A DNA stretch of 64,000 bases from Roseobacter insulae (lineage in GTDB: Bacteria; Pseudomonadota; Alphaproteobacteria; Rhodobacterales; Rhodobacteraceae), in assembly GCF_019375555.1 (NCBI RefSeq), contig NZ_JAHXDN010000003.1, positions 496,001 to 560,000 of the forward strand. The letters are read 5' to 3'. A program made the translations under genes and the position numbers. Below are positions 53,600 through 62,174 of this stretch, one piece after another. Position 1 is the stretch's first letter, and the number at the start of each line of letters is the position of its first letter. The notes below the pieces were generated by a model. It ran no database searches. It was not told the origin of the DNA and saw nothing but the letters and a program-made list of their open reading frames with translations.

Positions 53600-55147
53600 G
53601 TGACAACGGATATTTTCATCGGCGGCGGCGGGCCGGATTACGGAACACAGCAACACCTCAGCCTCGGCTACGCCAACCGGCACGGTCTTGTGGCCGGCGC
53701 TACCGGTACCGGCAAGACGGTCACCCTGCAAATTCTGGCAGAAGGCTTCTCCAAAGCGGGCGTGCCGGTCTTCCTGTCGGACGTGAAGGGCGATCTCTCC
53801 GGGTTGGCGAAAGCAGGGGCGCAGACCCACAAGCTTCACGGGCCTTTCACCGAACGGGCCGACAAGATCGGCTTTGCCGACTATGCCTACGAGGCTTTCC
53901 CCGTCACCTTCTGGGACCTTCTGGGCGAGCAGGGTCATCCGGTGCGCACAACGGTGTCCGAAATGGGCCCGCTGCTGCTGTCGCGCTTGCTTGATCTGAC
54001 CGAGGCACAGGAAGGCATTCTTAACATCGCGTTCCGACTGGCCGACGAGGAGGGCCTGCCACTGCTGGACCTCAAGGACCTGCAGGCATTGCTGGTTTGG
54101 ATCGGCGAGCATGCAAAGGAACTGTCGCTGCGCTACGGCAATGTCTCCGCCGCCTCGATCGGCGCCATCCAGCGGCGGTTGCTGGTGCTGGAAAATCAGG
54201 GCGGGGCGGGGCTGTTCGGCGAACCGGCGCTGGCCCTGTCGGACCTGATGCGTACGGAAGCGGATGGGCGCGGCGCGATCAACATTCTGGCGGCGGACAA
54301 GCTCATGGCATCCCCGGGACTCTATGCCACATTCCTGCTTTGGCTCCTGTCCGAGCTTTTCGAGGAATTGCCCGAGGTCGGCGACCCCGAAAAACCCAAG
54401 CTGGTTTTCTTCTTTGACGAGGCACATCTGTTGTTTGACGACGCCCCCAAGGCACTGGTGGACAAGGTCGAACAGGTTGCCCGCCTGATCCGGTCGAAGG
54501 GTGTGGGGGTTTACTTTATCACGCAGAACCCGGCCGATGTGCCCGACGATATCCTCGGGCAGCTTGGCAACCGGATTCAACATGCCCTGCGGGCCTTCAC
54601 CGCCAAGGACCGCAAGGAATTGCGCATGGCGGCCGAGACCTACCGGGAGAACCCCGACTTCGACACCGAACAGGCCATCCGCGAGGTAGGCGTGGGCGAG
54701 GCCGTCACGTCGATGCTGCAGCGCAAGGGGGTGCCGGGCATCGTGCAGCGGACCCTGATCCGGCCCCCGTCCTCGCAACTGGGCCCCATTTCCACTCAGG
54801 AACGTACGGCGTTGATGGCCGCATCCGAGATGGCAGGCAAATACGACAAGGCCGTGGACCGGTCGTCAGCCTTCGAAATCCTCAAGCAACGGGCGCAGAC
54901 GGCCGCTGAGGAAGCCGCAAGATCCGAAGAGGCGGCGGAAGAAGGATCTGCCCAACTCCGCGAATTCAACGCCGCACGCCGGTATTCCGGCGGGCGCGTT
55001 GCGCGGTCCACGTCGCGTCGTACCGGCACACGCCAGAACCAGAGCCTGGGCGGGGCGGTTGCCACGGCGGTCATTAAAGAACTGCAAGGCACAACCGGGC
55101 GCCGCATCGTGCGCGGCATTCTGGGCGGGCTGTTCAAAGGTCGCTAG
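53600..55147 (+). CDS. HerA-like ATPase (DUF853/YjgR family)
   Basis: The 515-residue protein has the FtsK/HerA-type Walker A AGATGTGKT near residue 34, Walker B LVFFFDEAHLL, and the family sequences SDVKGDLSGLAKAG and IYFITQNPADVPD-type region (actually GVGVYFITQNPADVPDDILG). It ends in a basic Arg/Gly/Thr-rich tail. YjgR-type HerA ATPases are predicted DNA- or macromolecule-translocating motors of unknown role. The GTG at 53600 has AAGGAAG seven bases upstream and gives MTTDIFIGGGGPDYG; the GTG at 53579 is an alternative. Confidence 0.92.
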   Translation: MTTDIFIGGGGPDYGTQQHLSLGYANRHGLVAGATGTGKTVTLQILAEGFSKAGVPVFLSDVKGDLSGLAKAGAQTHKLHGPFTERADKIGFADYAYEAFPVTFWDLLGEQGHPVRTTVSEMGPLLLSRLLDLTEAQEGILNIAFRLADEEGLPLLDLKDLQALLVWIGEHAKELSLRYGNVSAASIGAIQRRLLVLENQGGAGLFGEPALALSDLMRTEADGRGAINILAADKLMASPGLYATFLLWLLSELFEELPEVGDPEKPKLVFFFDEAHLLFDDAPKALVDKVEQVARLIRSKGVGVYFITQNPADVPDDILGQLGNRIQHALRAFTAKDRKELRMAAETYRENPDFDTEQAIREVGVGEAVTSMLQRKGVPGIVQRTLIRPPSSQLGPISTQERTALMAASEMAGKYDKAVDRSSAFEILKQRAQTAAEEAARSEEAAEEGSAQLREFNAARRYSGGRVARSTSRRTGTRQNQSLGGAVATAVIKELQGTTGRRIVRGILGGLFKGR

Positions 55148-55204
55148 GCCGCGCCGCGATCCCGAGGGGCCGGGCGGGCCGGCGGGGTGCCCCCCCCGTG
55201 GCCG

Positions 55205-56509
55205 CTACTTCTCGGGGATCAGCCCGCGCGGACTGAACCGCAGCACCAGCAGCAACAGCACGCCGATGGTGAGCAGGCGCATATGTGCCGCAGATTCGAT
55301 CAGATGCGCCTTGAGCGCCGAGCCATCGGGCATGCCGACGGTGATCCATTCCATCACCTCCAGCCCGATGGATTCGCCCTTGTCCCACATCAGGTAGATC
55401 AGCATTCCGCCCAGCACGGCTCCGAGGTTGTTGCCCGACCCACCGACGATCACCATCACCCAGATCAGGAAGGTAAAGCGCAGCGGCTGATAGGTGCCGG
55501 GGGTGAGCTGCCCATCCAGCGTTGTCAGCATCGCCCCTGCGATCCCGCAGATGGCTGAGCCCAGAATGAACACCTGAAGGTGGCGCGCAGTCACATCCTT
55601 GCCCATGGCCTCCGCCGCGACCTCATTGTCGCGAATGGCACGCATCATCCGGCCCCAGGGGCTGTTGAGCGCCTGCTGCGCCATCCACAACAGCAGCACC
55701 AGTACGAAGGCAAAGAGCCCGCAATAGAGCAGCTTCACGTAGATCGTGGAGGCGGTGACGGCGTCGATGCCAAAACCTGCGGCGCGGTCGACGAACCCGG
55801 CATTGTTTTGAAGGTCGATCTCGTAGGGCACCGGGCGCGGCACGCCGACCACATTCTTGACGCCACGCGACAGCCAGTCTTCATTCTTGAGAATGGCGAT
55901 GATGATCTCGGCAATGCCAAGCGTCGCAATCGCCAGGTAATCCGACCGCAACCCAAGCGCCGTCTTGCCGATGATCCACGCCGCCCCGGCAGCAAAAAGC
56001 CCGCCCACGGGCCAGGCCAGGATGACCGGCAGACCCAACCCGCCAAGATAGCCGGTCAGGGCCGGTTCAATGGCCTCAACAGCCTCTACAGACGGATCGA
56101 AGACACCGCGATAGAGCAGGAAACCGATGATCAGAATGGCCAGCACGGCGAGACTGCGCAGCCAGCCGCGCCGCATGTGACGGGCGGTTGTAATCGCCAC
56201 CACGATGGTCGCGGCCCCCATCAGCAACGCGCCAAGAATGCCAAACCCACCCGCCTGCCAGGCACCGGGCGTCGCAGGCATGCCCACCAGCACCGCTGCC
56301 AGACCGCCCAGAGCCACAAACCCCATGATGCCGACGTTGAAGAGCCCGGCGAACCCCCATTGCAGGTTGACCCCCAGCGCCATGATGGCCGAAATCAGCC
56401 CCATGTTCAGCACGAAGAGCGCTGCGTTCCAGCCCTGGTAATAGGCGATCACAGGGATCATCGCGAAGACCGCTGCGAACAGGAGAGTGTTTTTCATGGC
56501 CGAGTTCAT
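55205..56509 (-). CDS. livM: Branched-chain amino acid ABC transporter permease LivM
   Basis: LivM is one of the two inner-membrane permeases of the HAAT-type high-affinity branched-chain amino acid importer. The 434-residue protein has about ten membrane helices and the BPD_transp_2 signature near EVAAEAMGKDVTARHLQVFI. Its N-terminal part is longer than in E. coli. The ATG at 56509 overlaps the livH stop by four bases; an ATG four codons later is an alternative. The substrate range is not known; liv-type systems also take urea or amides. Confidence 0.93.
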   Translation of the reverse strand: MNSAMKNTLLFAAVFAMIPVIAYYQGWNAALFVLNMGLISAIMALGVNLQWGFAGLFNVGIMGFVALGGLAAVLVGMPATPGAWQAGGFGILGALLMGAATIVVAITTARHMRRGWLRSLAVLAILIIGFLLYRGVFDPSVEAVEAIEPALTGYLGGLGLPVILAWPVGGLFAAGAAWIIGKTALGLRSDYLAIATLGIAEIIIAILKNEDWLSRGVKNVVGVPRPVPYEIDLQNNAGFVDRAAGFGIDAVTASTIYVKLLYCGLFAFVLVLLLWMAQQALNSPWGRMMRAIRDNEVAAEAMGKDVTARHLQVFILGSAICGIAGAMLTTLDGQLTPGTYQPLRFTFLIWVMVIVGGSGNNLGAVLGGMLIYLMWDKGESIGLEVMEWITVGMPDGSALKAHLIESAAHMRLLTIGVLLLLVLRFSPRGLIPEK

Positions 56510-57516
56510 ACCGCTTTCCCCGCAAACAGGCCGGTGGGTTTCACCAGCAGCACGATCAGCAGGATCACGAAGCTGACCGCCAGTTTGTAATCGGTGGAGA
56601 GCAGCTGAACCAATGTGTCGGGCGCCATATCTTCCGGCACAACATAGGTCACCACCTTCTTCCACGCATAGGTCACCGTGACCTCGGAAAAGGCGATGAC
56701 AAAGCCACCGGCAATCGCCCCCAGCGGGTTGCCCAGGCCGCCGACGATGGCGCTGGCAAAGATCGGCAGCAGAAGCTGGAAATAGGTGAACGGCTTAAAG
56801 CTCTTGTCGAGCCCGTAGAGCACGCCAGCGATGGTTGCCAGCCCCGCCACGATCAGCCAGGTGACCCTCACCACGCGCTCGGGGTTGATCCCCGACAAGA
56901 GCGCAAGATCCTCGTTATCGGAATAGGCCCGCATGCTCTTGCCCGTGCGCGTGCGGTTGAGGAACCAGAAGAGCAGCGCGACCACGATCACCGCTGTCAG
57001 GATCGTGATGCCCTGCGTGGTCTTGAAGGCCAGACCTTCGCGCAGGCCCGTTATCTCCTTGAAGGTGCGGGCGGATATGATGAAGCGTTCCCCGTCCAGA
57101 AACCGCTGGTCATCCGGCCCGATGATGAAGCGCACCAGCCCGTTGAGAATGAACGTCACCCCTAGTGACACGATCACGAAGATGACCGGCTTGGCCTTCT
57201 GCGCCCGATAGAACCGGTAGACAACGCGGTCCGTGGCCAGCAGCAGCGCCATGCAGCCCAGGATGCCAAAGGGCAGGGCCAGCAGGGCAGTCGGCAGGGG
57301 CCCCAGCGAAATGCCCCAGCTTTGGAAAAGCCAGGTCACCAGAACCGTGACCATGGCGCCAAAGGCCATGGTATCCCCATGGGCAAAGTTGGAAAACCTT
57401 AAGATGCCGTAGATCAGCGTCACCCCCAACGCGCCGAGCGCCAGCTGCGCGCCATAGGACATCGCCGGGATGATCACGAAATTCGAGAGCGCCACGATGG
57501 CGTTTAGGAGGTCCAA
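56506..57516 (-). CDS. livH: Branched-chain amino acid ABC transporter permease LivH
   Basis: LivH is the second permease of the importer. The protein of about 336 residues has about nine helices, ALGVTLIYGILRFSNFAHGDTM, ARTFKEITGLREG and a C-terminal IVGGLGNPLGAIAGGFVIA segment. The frame runs 20 codons further upstream, but TTG at 57516 with AAGGA seven bases before it avoids overlap with the upstream lipoprotein gene and gives MDLLNAIVALSNF, so it was chosen. It is translationally coupled to livM. Confidence 0.9.
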   Translation of the reverse strand: MDLLNAIVALSNFVIIPAMSYGAQLALGALGVTLIYGILRFSNFAHGDTMAFGAMVTVLVTWLFQSWGISLGPLPTALLALPFGILGCMALLLATDRVVYRFYRAQKAKPVIFVIVSLGVTFILNGLVRFIIGPDDQRFLDGERFIISARTFKEITGLREGLAFKTTQGITILTAVIVVALLFWFLNRTRTGKSMRAYSDNEDLALLSGINPERVVRVTWLIVAGLATIAGVLYGLDKSFKPFTYFQLLLPIFASAIVGGLGNPLGAIAGGFVIAFSEVTVTYAWKKVVTYVVPEDMAPDTLVQLLSTDYKLAVSFVILLIVLLVKPTGLFAGKAV

Positions 57517-57550
57517 TTCAAAGTCCTTATCATAGATAAGTTCGTCCGGG

Positions 57551-58015
57551 CTATACAGCGTTGCACGAACCCTCATAAGTCACATGTGAACCTGCACCCG
57601 TCCAAAAAGACACCAGAATGTGCCCGTCTGGAAACTTGGTCATAAGGCTCACGTTTGGTCCCCCGCGCCTGGGATCCGGGGCCCAGGAACTGACCACCCA
57701 ACGCTTGTCAGCCTGTCTTGCGCCGATTCCCACTGTGCTGCCGCCCTGTACCGCGTAGCCGAACCGATTGGGCTCGTTAGGCCGCGACATTCGTGTCAGT
57801 ATAAAGGGAGAGACGTTGTCCAAATCAACTGTTGTTTGGGGGCGACCACCGGATGCGACGATACCGTCGCCAAGTTCGCACCGTTCGGTTTCATGCGTGA
57901 TGATGCCACCCTGCGCAGATCCTGCGGTTACATCGCTTTGGTCGCCGGTGGCTGCACAAGAGGCCACCCCCATGATAAGCGCAATGCATCCGACGCCCCT
58001 AAATAGTCCCAACAT
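57551..58015 (-). CDS. Small lipoprotein of unknown function inside the liv operon
   Basis: The 154-residue protein starts MLGLFRGVGCIALIMGVASC with a lipobox (VASC, Cys20), predicting an outer- or inner-membrane lipoprotein. The mature part contains TVDLDNVSPFILTRMSRP and RWVVSSWAPDP, with no known family recognised. It lies between livF (two bases before its start) and livH (34 bases after its stop) on the same strand, so it is co-transcribed with the transporter. Its role is unknown. Confidence 0.7.
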   Translation of the reverse strand: MLGLFRGVGCIALIMGVASCAATGDQSDVTAGSAQGGIITHETERCELGDGIVASGGRPQTTVDLDNVSPFILTRMSRPNEPNRFGYAVQGGSTVGIGARQADKRWVVSSWAPDPRRGGPNVSLMTKFPDGHILVSFWTGAGSHVTYEGSCNAV

Positions 58016-58017
58016 AC

Positions 58018-58842
58018 CTATCCTCCCAAAAATGACTTGCGCACTTCGGGGTCAGCCAGCAATTCCTTGCCCGTTCCCGTATAGGCATTCCGCCCCTGCA
58101 CCAGCACATAGCCCTTGTCGGCGATCTCCAGCGCCTGCCGTGCGTTCTGTTCCACCATCAGGATCGGGATGCCCGTGCGCGCCACCTCGATGATCCGGTC
58201 AAAAAGCTCATCCATCACGATGGGGCTGACCCCGGCGGTCGGCTCGTCCAACATCAGCACCTTGGGCTGCGTCATCAGCGCCCGACCCACGGCGACCTGC
58301 TGGCGTTGCCCGCCGGACAACTCACCCGCCGCCTGCAACCGCTTTTCCTTCAAAATCGGGAACAGGTCGTAAATCTGTGCCATGGTGCCTGAGATGTCGT
58401 CGGTGCGAATAAACGCCCCCATCTCGAGGTTTTCCTCAACGGTCATCGAGGTGAAGATGTTCGAGGTCTGCGGCACGAACCCCATGCCCTTGGCCACCCG
58501 GTCCTGCGGAGAAAGTTGCGTGATGTCCTCGCCATCCAGCTTCACATGCCCCTCGCGCAGGTTCAGCATCCCGAAAACGGCTTTCATGCCGGTGGATTTG
58601 CCCGCGCCGTTCGGCCCGACAATCACCGCGATCTCGCCGCGATCCACCGCAATGGTGCAATCGTGCAGGATATCCGGCCCCGCGCCGTACCCCCCTGTCA
58701 TGTTTTCACCGATCAGGAAGGGCCCGCCCGCAGAGGGATAGGATTTGCCCCCCTGTTTGACCGGTGTCGCCGTGCCCATGCCCTTGGGATTGCCCAGGGA
58801 CAGATCCTTGTTGCCGCGGTCGCTGTAGGGATCGCTGCTCAT
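58018..58842 (-). CDS. livF: Branched-chain amino acid ABC transporter ATPase LivF
   Basis: LivF is one of the two ATPases of the importer. The 274-residue protein has Walker A GPNGAGKST, the signature LSGGQRQQVAVGRALM, and Walker B VLMLDEPTAGVSPI. A non-homologous N-terminal extension of about 45 residues (MSSDPYSDRGNKDLSLGNPK and further) precedes the ABC domain, which is unusual for LivF. It overlaps livG by four bases. Confidence 0.95.
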   Translation of the reverse strand: MSSDPYSDRGNKDLSLGNPKGMGTATPVKQGGKSYPSAGGPFLIGENMTGGYGAGPDILHDCTIAVDRGEIAVIVGPNGAGKSTGMKAVFGMLNLREGHVKLDGEDITQLSPQDRVAKGMGFVPQTSNIFTSMTVEENLEMGAFIRTDDISGTMAQIYDLFPILKEKRLQAAGELSGGQRQQVAVGRALMTQPKVLMLDEPTAGVSPIVMDELFDRIIEVARTGIPILMVEQNARQALEIADKGYVLVQGRNAYTGTGKELLADPEVRKSFLGG

Positions 58843-59621
58843 GCCCCGACTTTCTCTTTATTTTTCAGCCCGGTGCCCAGATAGGCCTCGATCACGTGTT
58901 CATTGGCCTTGATCTCGTCGAGCGTACCCTGCGCCAGCACTTTGCCCTCGGCCATGCAGATCACCGGGTCACACAGACGGCCAATGAAATCCATGTCGTG
59001 CTCGATCACCACAAAGGTATATCCGCGCTCCTTGTTGAGCCGGATGATCGCATCCCCGATGGTGTTGAGCAACGTGCGGTTCACACCAGCGCCGACCTCG
59101 TCCAGAAACACGATGCGGGCATCCACCATCATCGTGCGGCCAAGCTCCAGCAGCTTTTTCTGCCCGCCGGAAATCTGACCGGCCTTGTGATTTGCCAGAT
59201 GCTCGACCGTGAGGAACTCCAGCACCTCGTCCGCCTTGGCTCTGAGGGCGCGTTCCTCGTCAGCGATGCGTTTGCGGCCGAACCACGTGTTCCACAGCGT
59301 CTCGCCCGACTGCGCGCCTGGCACCATCATCAGGTTCTCGCGGCAGGTCATCGACGAGAACTCATGAGCGATCTGGAAGGTGCGCAGAAGCCCCTTGTGA
59401 AACAACTCGTGCGGGGGCAGGCCCGTGATATCCTCACCCGCCATCGAAACCCGCCCGGACGTTGGTTGAAGAACGCCTGCGATCACGTTGAAAAGAGTTG
59501 TTTTTCCGGCGCCATTTGGGCCAATCAGGCCGGTGATCGACCCCTGGTCGATCTCCAGCGTGGCACCATCTACGGCGTGGAATCCGCCGAAGTGCTTATG
59601 AATGTCGTCCACGACGATCAT
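58839..59621 (-). CDS. livG: Branched-chain amino acid ABC transporter ATPase LivG
   Basis: The second ATPase of the importer. The 260-residue protein has Walker A GPNGAGKTTLFN, the signature ISGGQKKLLELGRTMM, Walker B IVFLDEVGAGVN, and the C-terminal BCA_ABC_TP extension YTFVVIEHDMDFI to ANEHVIEAYLG. It starts the ATPase part of the operon, downstream of the substrate-binding gene and the intercistronic hairpin. Confidence 0.95.
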   Translation of the reverse strand: MIVVDDIHKHFGGFHAVDGATLEIDQGSITGLIGPNGAGKTTLFNVIAGVLQPTSGRVSMAGEDITGLPPHELFHKGLLRTFQIAHEFSSMTCRENLMMVPGAQSGETLWNTWFGRKRIADEERALRAKADEVLEFLTVEHLANHKAGQISGGQKKLLELGRTMMVDARIVFLDEVGAGVNRTLLNTIGDAIIRLNKERGYTFVVIEHDMDFIGRLCDPVICMAEGKVLAQGTLDEIKANEHVIEAYLGTGLKNKEKVGA

Positions 59622-59667
59622 ATGTTGTTCCCCGTCAGCGCAGCTTTCCGGCGCTCTCGTATAATTG

Positions 59668-59708
59668 GAACAGCCCGGAACGTGAAGCTCCGGGCTGTTC
59701 GGTTTTTG
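59668..59708. other. Intercistronic hairpin between livK and livG
   Basis: A perfect 12-base stem (GAACAGCCCGGA at 59668-59679, TCCGGGCTGTTC at 59689-59700) with a nine-base loop lies in the 97-base gap. On the minus strand, in which the operon is read, no T-run follows; TTTTT lies on the other side. It probably stabilises the livK message or partially terminates, so that the binding protein is made in excess. Confidence 0.7.
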
Positions 59709-59718
59709 TCAGGCCAGA

Positions 59719-60909
59719 TTACTTGAACCCAATGGTCTCGTTCTTGCCGTCTTTCACTTCGATCATGCGGTAGGTGCCCGCAGATTCACCGGGGCCGATC
59801 AGCTCAACCGCGGAGGCGCCCACATAGTCCACGTCGCCACCATCCCGAAGAATGTCGAGCGCTTTGCCCAGCTCGCCGGGATAGATCTTCTCGCCCGGTG
59901 CGTTGGCGACCTCAAGGATCTTGGAGCCGTAATCTGCAGGATCGGTGCTGTTCGCCGCCTGCATCGCCAGCATGAACAGCGCAGCCGCATCATAGCTTTC
60001 CGGTGTATAGGGGGACGTTGCATCAAACGCATCACCGGCCATTGCCGTCAGCTTTTCGATACCTTCACCACCCGATCCCGCGATCTGGCCGTAAGAGCCG
60101 TTGAGCGCATCGCCGACATTGGCCGGCAGGCTGTCACCGATCATGCCGCCGGGCAGGCCGAAAGTCTCAAACGCGCCGGTGTCGAGGGCTGCGTTGATGA
60201 TGCCCAGACCGCCCTGGTCCAGGTAGCCCGCAACCACAAGCAGATCACCGCCGGCAGAGGCCAGCGCGCCCATTTCCGCCGAATAGTCGGCCTTGCCGTC
60301 CTCATGCGCCGCGACGATCGTCACTTCGCCGCCCACGGCCTTGAAGTTGCTCTCGATCGCGTCGGCTAGACCCTTACCATAGTCGTTGTTGGTATAGGTC
60401 AGCGCGATGGATTTTACGCCGCGCTCCTGCAGGATTTCCGCCATGACCTGACCTTCCCGTGCGTCCGAAGGCGCTGTGCGGAAAAACAGGTCGTTATCTT
60501 CAACCGTGGAAAGGCCCGGGGATGTCGCGGAGGGCGAAATCATCACCATGCCGTTCGGGATCGCGACGTTTTGCAGGATCGCGCCGGTCACGCCGGAGCA
60601 GTCGCCGCCGATCAGACCATTCACACCTTCCGCAATCAGCCGCTCGCCGTTCGACGTGGACAAGCCGTTGTCGATGCATCCGGTATCTGCCCGGATCGGG
60701 GTGACCTTGGCCGCATCCAGCAGCTTGCCGCTTTCGGTGACTTCGGACATTGCCAGTTCGGCGCCCGCCGCCATCGGACCCGTCAGCGATTCGATGGGGC
60801 CGGTGAAGCCGATGAGAATACCCAGTTTAACTTCCTTCGCGTGACCACCCGCCAGAGCAGAGGTCGCCACAAGAGCCGCGGCGGTTGTGGCCAAAAGCAT
60901 CTTTTTCAT
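59719..60909 (-). CDS. Branched-chain amino acid ABC transporter substrate-binding protein
   Basis: The 396-residue periplasmic protein begins with a signal peptide (MKKMLLATTAAALVATSALA) and has the Peripla_BP_6/LivK fold: VKLGILIGFTGPIESLTGPM, EVTESGKLLDAAKV, a TGCIDNGLS region and RGVKSIALTYTNNDYGKG. It delivers the ligand to LivHM. It is first in the leftward liv operon and is separated from livG by a hairpin that may raise its expression relative to the rest. Confidence 0.93.
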   Translation of the reverse strand: MKKMLLATTAAALVATSALAGGHAKEVKLGILIGFTGPIESLTGPMAAGAELAMSEVTESGKLLDAAKVTPIRADTGCIDNGLSTSNGERLIAEGVNGLIGGDCSGVTGAILQNVAIPNGMVMISPSATSPGLSTVEDNDLFFRTAPSDAREGQVMAEILQERGVKSIALTYTNNDYGKGLADAIESNFKAVGGEVTIVAAHEDGKADYSAEMGALASAGGDLLVVAGYLDQGGLGIINAALDTGAFETFGLPGGMIGDSLPANVGDALNGSYGQIAGSGGEGIEKLTAMAGDAFDATSPYTPESYDAAALFMLAMQAANSTDPADYGSKILEVANAPGEKIYPGELGKALDILRDGGDVDYVGASAVELIGPGESAGTYRMIEVKDGKNETIGFK

Positions 60910-61076
60910 TGTTTTCTCCCATATTGGAACTTGACGTTCGCGGGCAGATTATGCGGCAGGGTCATAAATGAAAAGCCCTTTTGCCCAATCGGCAACCGAC
61001 CGGCTGGCGGTCACATAAAAATGATGGTGAAAACCCGGGCAGCTGCTCTAGATTCAGGAAAAAATTGGGTGGACTT

Positions 61077-62162
61077 ATGCGTTTAGCGTTAACATTTCTT
61101 TTTCTGGCCATGACCTTTCTGGCGGCGCCAATTGCCTCAGCGCAGGTGCAGATCGCGCCGGTGGTCAATGGTTTGGACCAGCCATGGGGCATTGCCCACT
61201 TGCCGGACGGGTCCCTTCTGATCACCGAAAAAGCCGGTCAGTTGCTGCATTTCAAAGACGGCACGCTACGAGAGATTGCGGGTGCGCCGGATGTGGATGA
61301 CGGCGGGCAGGGCGGGTTGCTGGACATCACGCTGCCGCGCGACTTCAACACCAGCCGCAAGGTTTTCCTGAGCTACTCGAAACGCCAGTCGCGCGGCGCG
61401 GGCACGGCCCTCGCCTCTGCCAGGCTGTCCGATGACGGCACCCGCCTTGAAGGGTTGCGGGATATCTTTGTCATGGCACCGGGATCATCGGGCGGCAGGC
61501 ATTTCGGCAGCAGGATCGTCGAGGCAAGGGACGGCACCCTGTTCCTGACCATCGGGGACCGTGGCGATCGCCCGGCAGCACAGGACCGATCAACCCATAA
61601 CGGGACCATCGTGCGGATCAACCGCGATGGGTCCATCCCCGCAAGCAACCCCTTTGTCGGCCAGTCGAACGTCCGGGCGGAAATCTGGTCCTACGGGCAT
61701 CGCAATCCGCAGGGCGCGGGGCTGGATGAAGAGGGCACCCTGTGGACCGCGGAACACGGTGCGCGCGGCGGCGACGAGGTGAACCGCATTCGCAAGGGCG
61801 CAAACTTCGGCTGGCCCGTCATCTCCTATGGTCGCCACTACTCCGGCGCAAAGATTGGTGAAGGCACCGCCAAGGCGGGTATGGAACAGCCGGCGTATTA
61901 CTGGGACCCCTCCATTGCCCCCTCCGGGTTGCTGATCTATCGCGGCGAGATGTTTCCCGAATGGCGCGGTGACATGTTCGTGGGCTCACTGAAGTTCGAC
62001 TATATCTCGCGGCTGGAACTGCGTGGCACGGGCGCGCAGGAAGTCGCACAGATCAAAACATCCGAAACGGACCGGGTGCGCGACATCATCGAAGGGCCGG
62101 ACGGCAGTATCTGGTTCATCTCCGTCGGCAACGGGGCAGTGTATAAAATATTCCGCCCGTAA
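61077..62162 (+). CDS. PQQ-dependent aldose sugar dehydrogenase (YliI/Asd-like)
   Basis: This is a soluble periplasmic six-bladed beta-propeller oxidoreductase that uses pyrroloquinoline quinone to oxidise aldoses. The 361-residue protein has a signal peptide (MRLALTFLFLAMTFLAAPIA), then GLDQPWGIAHLPDGSLLITE, the catalytic His in GGRHFGSRI, and SYGHRNPQGAGLDEEGTLW and EHGARGGDEVN, which bind PQQ and calcium. The ATG at 61077 was chosen; the longer frame is not exported. It is divergent from the liv operon and converges with the GlxA-like gene. Confidence 0.9.
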   Translation: MRLALTFLFLAMTFLAAPIASAQVQIAPVVNGLDQPWGIAHLPDGSLLITEKAGQLLHFKDGTLREIAGAPDVDDGGQGGLLDITLPRDFNTSRKVFLSYSKRQSRGAGTALASARLSDDGTRLEGLRDIFVMAPGSSGGRHFGSRIVEARDGTLFLTIGDRGDRPAAQDRSTHNGTIVRINRDGSIPASNPFVGQSNVRAEIWSYGHRNPQGAGLDEEGTLWTAEHGARGGDEVNRIRKGANFGWPVISYGRHYSGAKIGEGTAKAGMEQPAYYWDPSIAPSGLLIYRGEMFPEWRGDMFVGSLKFDYISRLELRGTGAQEVAQIKTSETDRVRDIIEGPDGSIWFISVGNGAVYKIFRP

Positions 62163-62174
62163 AACGGCCCTACG

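Noticed and set aside
53352-53603. A rightward 83-codon frame before the HerA-like gene
   Set aside because: Its only internal ATG has the purine-rich sequence directly against it with no spacing, and its DNA is better explained by minus-strand hairpins.
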